Shown one piece after another: positions 19,226 to 29,100 of a DNA stretch of 31,718 nt. The notes beneath the pieces are model-generated. The model saw nothing but the letters and a program-made list of their open reading frames with translations, was not told the DNA's origin and searched no databases. The stretch comes from Chara braunii (Eukaryota > Streptophyta > Charophyceae > Charales > Characeae): NCBI GenBank assembly GCA_003427395.1, contig BFEA01000773.1:221467-253184 (forward strand), read 5' to 3'. Both the position numbers and the translations under genes were made by a program. The stretch's first letter is position 1. Every line of letters starts with the position of its first letter.

Positions 19226-19434
19226 CCAAGTAGAACAAAAGATCCCAGAAAATGCGAGCATTGATCTAAGTAAAAAAAAAAAAACTTAGCTCAGAAAATG
19301 CAGGAATTGAAACTAACTCCTATGGCTCTAGCACGCGGCGAGCGACTAAAGCAACTACCTATCAAACTGAAACTTAGACTAAGTAACCATCTCACTCAGC
19401 CACATGAAAGGCCAAACCACGAAGGTAAGTACTC

Positions 19435-20733
19435 TCACCAACCCCAAGTTAAATCCGGTCAAATAATAGTTCACGTTTTCTCAGTAAATTACCTATTTGT
19501 ACCCAACTTACATAAGGCGTAGAATGAGGTCATCCAATCTTATGGAACATGCCTGACTCAGCCATTGAGTATACACGAATAGGTTGCACACCTACTCCTC
19601 TCTTCCTTTGGTCATATGACTAAGCCATTCATCTTAGAAACAATGCTTAGTCGCCCTGAACCGTTTAATACCCAAGTTATATATACCTCTCTGAACTTAG
19701 TGTTCAAAAGCTGAACGTAGGACTGAGCCATTCATCTTAGAAACAAAGCTCAGCCTGCCCAAAGTTAGCATTAGTTATATTCTTAATTATACTCTCTTCA
19801 AGTTGTGATATGTCATAGTCAGACCACCTAAACTTATAGAATAGTCTGATCAGCTTGTTCATAAGTAAAATAATAGTAAAATATAGCAAAATTATAACCT
19901 TGGGTTCCAGCATGTGCGGACTTTGAGTCAGACCACCTGCACTTACAGAACAGTCTGACTCTTTGTCTGATTCGTTCCTCTCTCATCCAAGTTGTGTGTG
20001 GCATTGGGCTAGACCACCTGAACTTACAGAACGGTCTACCCTTTGTTAAGTTCATTCTCTCATAATAAAACAGGAAGAGGCTGAGTCACATTAACTTATA
20101 GAATGACTCAGACCTCCTCATTCAGAACCAACTAAACAGAAGAAAACCCAACATAAACAAGGCCACCAAGGCACCTGAACTTACAGAACGCACTTGGTTC
20201 CTGAAAAAGTCAAACACAATTAGCTCTTGCAAGTCAGAGCAACCAGACCACCTAAACTTATAGAACAGTCTGGTCCTCAAGGCAATCCCATAGCACTAGG
20301 TCTCCTCAACTTATGGGGACTTCCTAGCCTCTAGAGCAGTCAGGCCACCTAAACTTATAAAATGGTCTGATGCTCCATACAATCCAAAATAAAACAAAGC
20401 CCTGGGTCTCCCCAAACTTATGGGGACCTCCCAGCCTTAATGACCCATTCAAACTTCATGCAAAAATCGCCTTCCTCCCAGCCTTCCCCCAGATGCAATT
20501 TCCCCTTTGTTCACATTCTGCCTTGAGGCAATTAACAAAACTGAAACTGAGATTTGCATGCATTCCTTTATTTAATATGGTTTAAGTCCCGAAAGTCAGA
20601 CAAAAAGTCAAAGTAGGGCTGCATACCATATACTCAGCCAACTTGAAACATGCAATGGGCAATACAGATAGGGGCTATAATCTGGGTTTATAGCGGGAAA
20701 AGCAGTGGTTACCTTTCAATTCTCTGCCTCCAG
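19435..20733 (+). other. Possible intron enclosing the hairpin array, copy 2
   Basis: Counterpart of 2538-3740: donor-like GAAG|GTAAGTACTCTC at 19435 and acceptor-like TTTCAATTCTCTGCCTCCAG ending at 20733. Both sites survive although the sequence between has diverged, which is suggestive but not proof of splicing. Confidence 0.3.
19525..20437 (+). repeat. Hairpin array with shared loop, copy 2 (about 11 hairpins)
   Basis: Same positions as the copy 1 array, but the loop is mostly CTAAACTTATAG or CTGAACTTACAG. Stems include GACTAAGC/GCTTAGTC (19618-19652), CTGAGC/GCTCAG (19733-19753), TCAGAC/GTCTGA (19819-19849), GAGTCAGAC/GTCTGACTC (19925-19961), TAGACC/GGTCTA plus GGG/CCC (20006-20041), CTGAGTCA/TGACTCAG plus GAGG/CCTC (20077-20116), ACCAAG/CTTGGT (20165-20198), ACCAGAC/GTCTGGT (20242-20274), TCAGGCC/GGTCTGA (20340-20370) and CTGGG/CCCAG (20402-20434). 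The loop-closing pairs also vary together: CTA/TAG, CTG/CAG, CCCC/GGGG. Confidence 0.85.
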
Positions 20734-22444
20734 AACTCCTCCTGAGTTCCGACAAAGTTCCCGCAATCGCTGGGATGACTCCCCACAGAGTCTTCCTACG
20801 GTCCTACGGGTTGCAATCATTCCTGCCGCCTTCCTCTTAGAACCAATAGACCAGACTAAGAGTAAGAAGGGTAGAAGGAGAATAGTTTGAGTCTCTCAGA
20901 TCCAAGAGGGGTGCTCTCAAACTCGCAGGAGAGGGCCTTGTTACCTTCACGCACCTGAGGGCCCCGCAATGATGGCCACAACACGCAGCGACTTGGCCAA
21001 ACTGAGGTCAAAGCACCAACCATCGACTCTCTGACGGCTCTTCCAGCCTGATTATTCTCACAACGCCTTTCTCTTTTGATCAGACTGCCGCAGTGCAAGC
21101 TAGCAGGGTAGTGCTAGCTAGCAGGGTAGTGCTCATATAGTGCGCTCCTCTATTGCTTTACTCAAAAATGCAAACAGACCGCAACAGTCTCAACATAAAC
21201 TGTTTGCACCATAAAATGCGCGCAGCGGCGGGGCGTCGTAACACCGTTCGAACACCTAAAAGCGGCCCAAGGCTCTTCTACCCGAACGCCAAGGTCGCAA
21301 CACAAGCACCGTAAACATTTGTGCTTGTTGGAGAACAGACAGTTCTTTTTGAGGGGAACCAACTCTTCTGCTGAAACAGGGGGCAACAGCCTTAGGGCCA
21401 ACACAGTCTCGGTGTATCTTGACAGCACCACCTTAGCGACACTATCTTTGTATGGTTGCAGGCAAGGCCAGAGTGCTGACTGTAGCAACCACCAGCTGTC
21501 CGATCTTAGCAGCAGCACTTGTTCCCAGCAGCTGCAGCGCCGGCTCATGACACGCCACAATCGTGGTGACTCCTGACTTCAAACAACGTCAGCCATGGAT
21601 CCTCGCTATGTCTGAATCACGCAGGTCACTCAGCCAACCAAAAACGACCATGCACGTGGAGAGATCAAGGGATGCTACTTCCCTCGTTAGGATAAGCAAC
21701 GCACCATCCCACAGGTAAGTTCTCGACCCCTCGGCTGGCCTTGCGCCCCTTTCATCAACCGGAGGACCAAACCCGACCGAATCCTACGTACGAAACCAGC
21801 CAGGTGCGCACCACTTTTTTCTGTCCTTACTCCCCCCTGTTCAGCCGAACAGCCTTGCCCGGATTCTGATGATGATTGAGAGGATCACAACCAGGTCTAT
21901 AATATCCAAGACAAGCGCAACCTCTACGAAGATGAGGATGATCGCTACTTCCGCGGTGAAGACCATGGCTTTAAACTCGGAGAGTCCCACCAGACACAGG
22001 TCGAGCACCTTGTCGGAGCGCACACTAAGAGGACAAGACCAGCGACATCATGCGGACGAGGAGTCGGCTGGTTGCGGCCAGGATTTCTACGTCGGGCAAG
22101 CCGATGGCTAATAAATCAGACAAAGTCGCGCGCGCAAAGACAGGGCAATCACTCCCACCAAGAGAGGCTTCCTCCATCGGCCTACTGAGCATTGCACTGG
22201 CTAATCAGAGAAATCTTCAAACCCGCGACTGGTTCCCACGCCTCTTCGGACGAGCAAAATTGGGATGAGGTTTCCGTCAGAACAGGGGTAGGTTCACTGC
22301 CACTTTCCAAATTTCCTACCCTGCGCAGTCTTTTTCTCTTACTTACTTCACTTCTTACAAACTTTACCCCTGCTCCACTAATCCCAAAACTAATCACGCC
22401 ATTAGAATCGCCCTTCCTAAAAAACCCCACCCATCTTTCTCTTC

Positions 22445-22470
22445 TGCTCGTTTTCATTGAGAAACGAGTG
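22445..22470 (+). repeat. Second-class hairpin, copy 2 site a
   Basis: CTCG pairs with CGAG (22447-22468) and TTTC with GAAA around the loop ATTGA. It corresponds to 5341-5370, where the outer stem sequence is different but still paired. Confidence 0.6.
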
Positions 22471-22621
22471 AGAACTCGGTTCCCACCTCCTCCATATCTG
22501 CACTTCTCACCACATCCGCGCAGGTCGTTTCCTACTAACCTAGCTTTATACTACCCCTTTTCTAAAATTGACCTCATAATGAAGTTCGCCACCCTTCAAA
22601 ACGTCAGTTTAGCATTTTCTC

Positions 22622-22648
22622 CTGCCCGTTTTCATCCCCTAACGGGTG
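22622..22648 (+). repeat. Second-class hairpin, copy 2 site b
   Basis: CCCGTT (22625-22630) pairs with AACGGG (22641-22646) around TTCATCCCCT. The TTCAT side of the apex is kept but the GAA side is lost. Confidence 0.5.
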
Positions 22649-22792
22649 AAAACAACCATTTTCTACGTTTTGTTCTTTTCACCATAGCTCGGCGCAATAA
22701 GTTTCTTCTCTAACTCTTCTTCTACTAATTCTCCTTCCTATCCGACTACAGATTCGGGTTCGCCTAGGCTAACAACCCCCATCCACCATCCT

Positions 22793-22830
22793 ACCTCGCC
22801 CAACTTCACTAAGAATCGGTTGAGACGAGT
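22793..22830 (+). repeat. Second-class hairpin, copy 2 site c
   Basis: CCAAC (22800-22804) pairs with GGTTG (22818-22822), the inner TTC/GAA closes the loop ACTAA, and the outer CTCG/CGAG adds four pairs. It corresponds to 5771-5797, with a different stem. Confidence 0.6.
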
Positions 22831-22886
22831 CATTCCTGCCCCCATCAATTCTTTCCCTTCTGCCTCGCTGCCTCATTGTCGGATGT

Positions 22887-22911
22887 ACCTGGCGCGGGTC
22901 CGCGTCTAGGT
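22887..22911 (+). repeat. GC-rich hairpin in repeat copy 2
   Basis: Counterpart of 5426-5450: ACCT/AGGT and CGCG/CGCG pair around GGGTC, with mismatches between. Confidence 0.45.
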
Positions 22912-24567
22912 TCATTCAAATTTCCCCTCCTCCTTCGTTACCTCTCGTCTGTCCGCGCCCAGGCACAGTCCTACTTCCGCTGCGCACGTTGTCTCTCTGA
23001 TACCCCGCATGCACCCGGCGCCGGATTCCGTCCCGATTCGTTCGTTCTCCCCTCCCCGTTACCTGCTGTTCGTCGCTCCCACGGCCTCGCTCAGCGCCCG
23101 CTCCCAGTACATTCACTACCCGCTGCATTATCTGCTCACTGCCGCCCGGTGCCGCCTGGCTTTCTCCGGTGCTGCATGTCTCAGCGCCCGCCCGACAGTC
23201 GCCCCGTAGCGGTCTGTCCGTCGGCTCCCCTCTCGCTCCCTTGCCCGTCGCTTCACAGTGTTGCCGCCCCGTTCACTGCTACCGGCGCTGCCCGGCCAGC
23301 TACCTCCGCTGTAGCGTTCTGCCCCCTGCCCGCTCCGGCAATGCCCACGCCACGGTCCGCCCGTAAGCTCCCGGATCTGAGAGAGATTCCCGAGGGGCCG
23401 CTGCTTTAGGCAGCTCAATTAGCCTTGCGCCCCTGTACCCAGGCCGATGGACACTCCCTGCGGCTTGCAGCGCCGTAGGTCCTGCTCACCGCCTCCGGTC
23501 ACTCTACTTCAGCAAAGTTGCCCCTATAGCCCTGCATGCCCCAGCTGTAGTACCCCGGGCCGCTCTTGCCCAGGCGCCACCCGCCTCCTTTCAGGCTCCT
23601 AACGGGCATACCCACACCTAAACCTACCACAGAGGACTTGCGGCCGGCGGACGGTGCTTCCACAGGAGGCTCCCGCCGTTCAGGTTTTTCCACCTCGTGG
23701 GCTAACCACCCGTCTGCTCGCATGCACATTGATCCCCTCGGCCCACGCTTCCGGACGGCAAGGTAAGAGAAAATCGCCAGCTTCCCGAGCACCCAGGAAC
23801 CTGCAGGTCAACCAAAAGAGGCGCGCTCAAGGTCCTCGACCGGCGTGGCGGTCCTTACATCCGGCGCCCCGTCCGAGTCAAGGAACGTCGGAGCACAAAA
23901 ATAATAATAATACGTCGTTAAATAATAAAACTATTTAGGAAATTCCAAGCGTCAGAATGTGACGAACGAGGAAACCGAAAATGTTAGCCCCGTCCTAACG
24001 CCGTCGACGACAAAACCAAAGGGGGATAGCCCTGTCAGGCCCCTCGCGCCACCCTGATGCTCCCGCGTCATCGCCGCTCGACCTCAATCCCTGAATCTCC
24101 TTGACGGAAGTCCGATACTGTAACCAACAGCGCTAGGCCCAAGGCTGGGTCTAGCTCTGACGGAAGCCTGGACAAACGGACACCGCACAACGCGCCAATC
24201 TACCGAAACGTTCTAACCCCGCACATCGGCCTATCGACCAAACTGTCGACCACCAACCTCTGCGCCCACTGCGTGACTATACCGAATCATGCCGTCGTCG
24301 ACATCGTCCTCCGTACGTGCGCACAAGTCACTGGTAAGCACATTAATCAACGAGACGTAACCTTTTAATCCATATTTAATCAGAAGAAAAGAAAATTTAT
24401 GGCCGGCGGTCACGCCGACCCTTCAATCATCAACAATTAAAAAGATCACGTGCGCCTCAAGCCTGCGCGCCCACACACTGTTTATTCTAGTCAACCCTCA
24501 GCCACATAAACAACGGAGACTGCCGCGACTCACGCGGTATATTCAACTTTTAAACTAAACCTATTTT

Positions 24568-24627
24568 TTGTCGCTTGCAAAAACCAGGGCGGATACCTTT
24601 GTAAGGGTATTCGCACCGACAACGCGG
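24568..24627 (+). repeat. Terminal conserved block with hairpin, copy 2
   Basis: Counterpart of 7339-7395. TTGCAAAAACCAGGGCGG is identical, followed by ATACCTTT-GT-AAGGGTAT with one G.T pair. Similarity to copy 1 stops right after GACAAC. Confidence 0.55.
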
Positions 24628-24629
24628 CC

Positions 24630-24944
24630 CTCGATGGTCGATAGAAGGTTAACAATAGTCGTATTCTTCATCACCACTTCAAGACACCCTTCACCACTTC
24701 AGGATGCAGCCTGCATAAATAGGTGGTTTTCAAGGTCTGTGGACCTTTCACCACTTCTGGACTATTCAGGTCTGAATATCCTGAATGGTCCTGAAGTGGT
24801 GAAACCTCCGAAGACCCTGAAAACCACCTGTTTAGGCACGCTGCATCCTCAAGTGGTGAAGGGTGGTTTTCATGGTCTTCAGACCTTTCACCACTTTACG
24901 ACCATTCATGATTTTCAGACTGCCTAAAACTCGCACTTGACCAC
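24630..24944. mobile_element. Large foldback element at the junction of repeat copies 2 and 3
   Basis: The arms at 24687-24770 and 24780-24863 are inverted complements of 84 bp each with a 9-nt centre and roughly 85-90% pairing by eye. Arms carry CACCACTTC, GATGCAGC and AGGTGGTTTTCA. A third partial arm copy in the + direction follows (24863-24918). No ORF of note. It could be a snapback MITE or a source of small RNA. Confidence 0.7.
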
Positions 24945-25599
24945 TTCACTCCAACGTCCAACTATAATAATTCTAAAAAACAAAAGGGGTGAGAAGAAAA
25001 TCTTCATTTTCTCTCAACACACAATTTATTTAACCCTTACGTATGTCATAGTAAGTCGAGCGGATACTCAAGGCATATATATAGGGTTATTATGAATACA
25101 AGACGACCACTTCTCACAATTACAGTGGGACTCCCCTCAACCATATATATGTATGTAATCGCAGACAGTGAAATCCAGAATCCGAACCACAAAACATATC
25201 TGCATTCACATAAAAGATTCAACTAAAATTGTATGCACTACATGGGGTCAACTATAACTACTCGCTACCCAACGAAACAATTCAAACCACAGGGGTCAAA
25301 ACCTTTTAGCTTGAGTAGCGGGAGTGAATCGGAGTTGAGTCGTAGACAGACGAATCATCAACCGACTTGTTACCAGTGATAACAGAAGATGATCCTCGTG
25401 GGATCAAGTTGAAACTACTCCAATCCTGAGCCAATGGCTAGACTAAAAAGTGCATGGAGGGTAACCTCCATATCACGTTCTCCCTTAAAATCTTCTTATA
25501 ACTAGTTATATATCTACCTCTAGGCAAGTGTCCAAAGAAAGGAAGATACCTCCTCTATGCAGTTAGGATCGTCATAATCGCCACCTGTCAAAATACAAT

Positions 25600-26165
25600 G
25601 TAACTCTTTAAGAAAATTTCGGGAGCGCTTCCCGTTGGAAAAGTATCTTCTCATAATTTATACTAGTCCGAATATGAAAATTAAAATGAAATTTAACTCT
25701 AGGAAGTCAAATTTTGTCTAAAAACCCGAATGAACAAAAATTTTGGCAGCATCTCCTTTACAGAAGTAGACTTCCAAGATTTATACTGAGTCAGATAAGA
25801 ACTCGAAACAAGACGTGAGCTCCTACCAACACAAAATTCAACTAACTCCTTAGATTGGTAGAAATTTCGGCAGCACTTCCCGTAAAGAAAGTAGCTTTTC
25901 AAAATTTATATAAATCTCAGTATATAATTTAAAATGATTATGAGTTCCTAAAGTCAAATTTTGTCTAACTTCCTGAATTAACAAAACTTCGGGCAACACT
26001 TCCCCTAAAAAAAAAAGTTTTCCAGATTTCTACTAAGCCAGATATAAACTTTATACAAAACGTTGAACTTTGAAAGTCAGATTTGACTAATCCTTGTTTT
26101 TTTTTAATAATTTGACAGCGCTTCCCATAGAAAAAATACCTTTTCAAAATTTATAAAAAAACAAG
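25600..26165 (+). repeat. ~122-bp AT-rich subrepeats, copy 3 (5 units)
   Basis: Five units, with cores at about 25614, 25737, 25861, 25985 and 26112, against three in the other copies. The array therefore expanded or contracted in unit steps. The LINE at 26181 is inserted just downstream. Confidence 0.75.
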
Positions 26166-26180
26166 TATAACAAATGATCC

Positions 26181-26688
26181 GAGAATTGTACCATAGAGCA
26201 ACCAGTACTGTGTTGTTAATTGCCAATGCCCTGCCTATTAGAGATGTGTGTTTGTCGTTCCAATGGGTTAAATTTTTCAGCGCCGGTTTGAGGATCCTGT
26301 CGTCGTTGGAAGCAGGTCTTCCCAACGATGTCAAGACGATTTCCAATATTCTAACCGAAGCTTCTTGCGGTAGCCACTTAACCCGTGGTAACTCTGGGGG
26401 TCGCACCCCTTGATGGTGGATCCACCACCCCAGTGTTTTGTTACCCCAGTTTATAGTCATGTCAGAGACCGCCGTAAACCGTTCTAGCAGTCGCCTAATC
26501 TCTTCCATGTTCTCGAGGGTGACGTCCACCAGTATAGTCAGGTCAAGGTGAACTTGAGAGAGATCGTGAGGGCCCGCTGACAGACCCATCTGAATGTGGG
26601 ACAAAAAACCCTTTGCCTCATCCGATGGTTTACAACCGCGAGAGTTAAACGGACAAAGTTCGCTTCCCTGCAATGGCAGATAGAGCAC
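26181..26688 (-). pseudogene. LINE reverse transcriptase C-terminal part (inverted)
   Basis: Read on the - strand: the motif C region is HLDLTILVD, where active LINEs have A-D-D, so a catalytic Asp is lost. Then ENMEEIRRLLERFTAVSDMT, INWGNKTLGWWI, VKWLPQEASVRILEIVLTSL and NDKHTSLIGRALAINNT, the usual order after the catalytic motif in plant L1-like RTs. The frame runs on past the element boundary into repeat sequence. Residues upstream of motif C are not preserved as recognisable RT. Confidence 0.75.
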
Positions 26689-27249
26689 CGCTGCTTTCCC
26701 ACTAACAACTGGTTGGTAGACCGCATGTATCTAGAACAGAAAGGCTTGCTACTGCTATGGTGTAAATCTTGCCACACAGCCTTCCTGTCTTGAAAGATCC
26801 CCGAAACCATAGAACATATCTTCCTGCAGTACCCGGAGGCGGTGCTAACATGTCGATGGTGGAACAGGATATGGAGCCTGCTTGAAACGGATTCCACCTG
26901 GCCATGGGATTGGAGGGTGCTGCTCTGCGAAGCATGGACCTCCCCCTCAGACAGCGACTTCGAGAACAACATGTTTAAAATAGGAAGGAGAGCCATTATA
27001 TGGGCACTATGGAGAAAACGCTGCATACTTTCCATGGAAGGGGTTCGGGTAGAAGGGGAGGAAGTGACGGACATGATCAGACAATTTATCAATCAAGAAC
27101 TCCTTACGCGGTGGCAAAAGGTTAAAAGCCAACTGGACAGGCTGCATGCAAAAAAATACATCACACAAGCAATCAACCAATTCTCAAGGGACTGGCTGGG
27201 AAGCGAACAGGGGGGCTGGATCACACACATCCAATGGGAGGGAGGATAA
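26640..27249 (+). pseudogene. LINE zinc-knuckle (zf-RVT-like) C-terminal domain
   Basis: Shows FASLQWQIEHRCFPTNNWL, a C-x-x-C (WCKSCH), then ETIEHIFLQYPEAVLTCRWW and IIWALWRKRCILSMEG. This is the layout of the zinc-binding domain after plant LINE RTs (W...T...L, C-x-x-C, E-x-x-x-H-x-F). A TGA at 26791-26793 interrupts it; a CGA codon would restore the pattern. It lies in + orientation against the inverted RT part. Confidence 0.75.
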
Positions 27250-27986
27250 ACGCAGGGGCAAACGCAGGGGCAGGAACAAGAACAGTTCAAAAGGGACTAC
27301 AACATAGGCTTCAAAGAATGGACCAAAGTGGACCAACGAGTTCCACTGCGACCACCCTCAGACTTCCCCGACCCCTTTCCACCTCATCAGCTGGCAATGG
27401 TGGACATGAAATGGTACGAAGCAGAGTAAGCGGGTCAGCGGATCGTCGCGACAGAACAGCGATGGCACAACGAGGGCAAGGTGCAAGAGTGCGAGGGCAG
27501 AAGAGGGAGGAAATAATCAACTTTGAGTCATGGTGGGGAGGGAAGAATCAACTTTTAGCCACTGTGGCAATAGTAGAATCAGTCCTTCTCCTCCTGGTTT
27601 TGAAATCCTGCTTTCTCAGTTGGCCCTTTTGTAAGAAAAGATGTATTCAAAGGGACGCTGGACCTGGTTTCCAGCAACAACAAGGACTGGGGCTTGAGGG
27701 GGGGGGGAGAAACTTGTGCGTAGCAATAGGTATCTGGCGTCGGTTCCAAGGTGAAGAGATCCCCCCCTTCCCTGCCTCCTGCTCCGTCAATCCCCTGGAG
27801 GCCAGGGTAATCAATGCTGGCAAGAATCAAATTCAATCTGTATTTTGGACGCTGGGCCCGTTTCCCAACAGGTGATGCTCCCCACCAATAGATGGAGCCT
27901 CTCCCCAGGTGCTAGTGGTGTCTGCTCTTATCAGCACCACTAACACTGGTGGGGGCGTGTTATTAAAAAAAAAAAAAAAAAAAAAA
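27250..27986 (+). other. LINE 3' untranslated region with repeated motif and poly(A)
   Basis: Contains two copies of the GGGACGCTGGACCTGG...TTTCC motif (27651 and 27847), ATCAATGCTGG, a CACCACTAACACTGGTGG inverted repeat near 27934-27951, and the poly(A). The open frame at 27234-27875 overlaps out of frame with the zinc-knuckle domain and looks non-coding. Confidence 0.6.
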
Positions 27987-28124
27987 AAATGATCCCAGAA
28001 AATGTGAGAATTGACCTAAGAAAAAAAAGTCTAGCACGTGATAAGCAACTAAAGCAACTACCTGTCAAACTGAAATTCGGACTAATGAAGCTCTCACTCA
28101 ACCACATGCAAGTCCAAACCTGCG

Positions 28125-28247
28125 TAGTACGGCGAACGTGTTCGCGGCCCTTTCCGTTCGGACGAACGCGTTCTCCCGTTCGCGCGAACGGATCAAGAAC
28201 ACATTCGCGAGAACGTGTTTTCAAGGCCCGCGAACGGGGTTCGCCTG
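28125..28247. repeat. Cluster of GAAC/GTTC palindromes
   Basis: Within about 120 bp: GAACGTGTTC, GTTCGGACGAAC, GAACGCGTTC (perfect), GTTCGCGCGAAC (perfect), GAACACATTC, GAACGTGTTTTC and CGAACGGGGTTCG. It begins right where similarity to the long repeat stops. Function unknown. Confidence 0.6.
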
Positions 28248-28294
28248 GGCCAGTACCGGTCGCCGGCGGGGCTTTGGAGGGGCATGGGAGCGCC

Positions 28295-28295
<1 letters not shown>

Positions 28296-28355
<60 letters not shown>

Positions 28356-28474
28356 CTGTGTGTTTGTCTGTCTGTGTATATGTGTGTCTGTCTGTGTATG
28401 TGTGTATGTGTATGTATGTGTGTGTCTGTTTGTCAGTGTGTTAGTGTGTCTGTTTGTTAGTGTGTCAGTGTGTC
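28296..28474. repeat. (GT)n microsatellite with degenerate tail
   Basis: Pure GT repeat at 28296-28349, then interrupted TGTGTA/TGTCTG repeats to about 28474. It generates long Cys/Val ORFs that are not genes. Confidence 0.95.
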
Positions 28475-28612
28475 CCCTCGTACGATCAGTTTGTCCCTTG
28501 ACAAGTGGAGCAAGCAACTAAATTTTCATGCTGGTCTAATTCTCTGAGTTTGGTCACCGTGATTGATTGATGCACTAAGAATGTAATTCTACTGAGTCTG
28601 TGGTATGTCGAG
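28475..28612. other. Spacer, no gene seen
   Basis: Between the GT and CT microsatellites. No conserved feature recognised. Confidence 0.4.
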
Positions 28613-28626
28613 TCTCTCTCTCTCTC

Positions 28627-28701
<75 letters not shown>

Positions 28702-28702
28702 G
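28613..28702. repeat. (CT)n microsatellite
   Basis: CT repeat with two small interruptions (near 28639 and 28690). Confidence 0.95.
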
Positions 28703-28949
28703 TGGAAAGAGCCTACCCACATGACAAATTGTATGACCTTTTGTAGAAATACAAAAATGATGATTTTGACCGATATCGAAAGAAGTCCACGACCGTGTAA
28801 CATTTTGTACTCAACGTCAACGTTATTGTCCTTAATATACACGGTCGTGGACAACAACCCCGCACTCTTAAGGTAGGGCGAAATCCACGACCTTGAGAGT
28901 TCTTGTATACAATATGAACCGAATGTACTCCAAACTCACAAAGTTGTAG

Positions 28950-29044
<95 letters not shown>

Positions 29045-29100
29045 CAAAAGAGGGAATACATCCACAACCGTGTGACCATTTGTACAATATGAAAGCAATA
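28703..29100. repeat. Microsatellite-linked palindromic repeat, left block
   Basis: Contains a perfect 14-bp inverted repeat, GTCCACGACCGTGT (28785-28798) and ACACGGTCGTGGAC (28839-28852). Related motifs follow at 28888 (CCACGACCTTGAG) and 29061 (CCACAACCGTGTG). (CT)n at 28953-29008 runs directly into (CA)n at 29009-29042. The same layout recurs at 31270-31700, so the ORF block is bracketed by members of one repeat family. Confidence 0.75.

Larger units (their letters stand above)
20734..24560 (+). other. GC-rich segment of repeat copy 2, no supported gene
   Basis: Counterpart of 3741-7330. The first 230 bp align clearly (GCCGCCTTCCTCT, GAGGGCCCCGCAATG). 21000-22300 has diverged strongly and holds nothing I recognise. 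22430-22930 aligns again through the second-class hairpins and the CTGGCGCGGGTCC hairpin. Long ORFs such as 22876-23409 reflect composition only. 23940-24560 includes AGGGGGATAGCCC, shared with copy 1 at about 6800. Confidence 0.5.
16557..24627 (+). repeat. Long non-coding repeat unit, copy 2
   Basis: Second copy of the unit at 1-7395, same orientation. Similarity is interrupted by indels, and the promoter-like part carries an extra subrepeat. The hairpin array, the ~122-bp subrepeats, the GC-rich end and the terminal conserved hairpin (24593-24610) are all present. The boundary at about 24627 matches the end of similarity in copy 1 at about 7395, which supports this as a true unit end. The left boundary abuts a reversed DIRS remnant. 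Confidence 0.8.
26181..27986 (+). mobile_element. L1-like LINE insertion with inverted 5' part
   Basis: Inserted into repeat copy 3. The target site AAATGATCC is present at 26172-26180 and again at 27987-27995, right at the end of a 25-nt poly(A) (27965-27989). The 3' part (about 26640-27986) reads on +, while the 5' part (26181 to about 26650) carries RT sequence on -. This is the structure produced by twin priming during target-primed reverse transcription. The zinc-knuckle type of C-terminal domain points to a plant L1-like LINE. Confidence 0.8.
24945..28112 (+). repeat. Long repeat unit, copy 3 (5' part only, split by a LINE)
   Basis: Similarity to copies 1 and 2 begins at the ACGTCCAACTAT block (about 24950), continues through the ATATATA/cacttctcac segment and five ~122-bp subrepeats, and is interrupted at 26181 by a LINE. 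It resumes at 27987 with the GATCCCAGAAAATG segment. It stops at about 28112, just before the place where copies 1 and 2 carry a GGTAAGTAC splice-donor-like motif and then the hairpin array. The hairpin array and GC-rich part are therefore absent. Confidence 0.75.

Noticed and set aside
22876-23409. 177-codon ORF in repeat copy 2
   Set aside because: Same reason: low-complexity Pro/Ala/Arg composition, no counterpart frame in copy 1.
24568-24927. 119-codon + strand ORF
   Set aside because: Runs across the end of the long repeat into the foldback arms; no protein features.
27234-27875. 213-codon + strand ORF after the LINE zinc-knuckle domain
   Set aside because: Out of frame with the domain, overlaps the LINE 3' UTR with its repeated motif, and has no recognisable protein features.
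27989-28521. Overlapping Cys/Val-rich ORFs
   Set aside because: Translations of the (GT)n microsatellite.
28713-29098. Arg/Glu-rich - strand ORFs
   Set aside because: Translations of (CT)n and (CA)n tracts.
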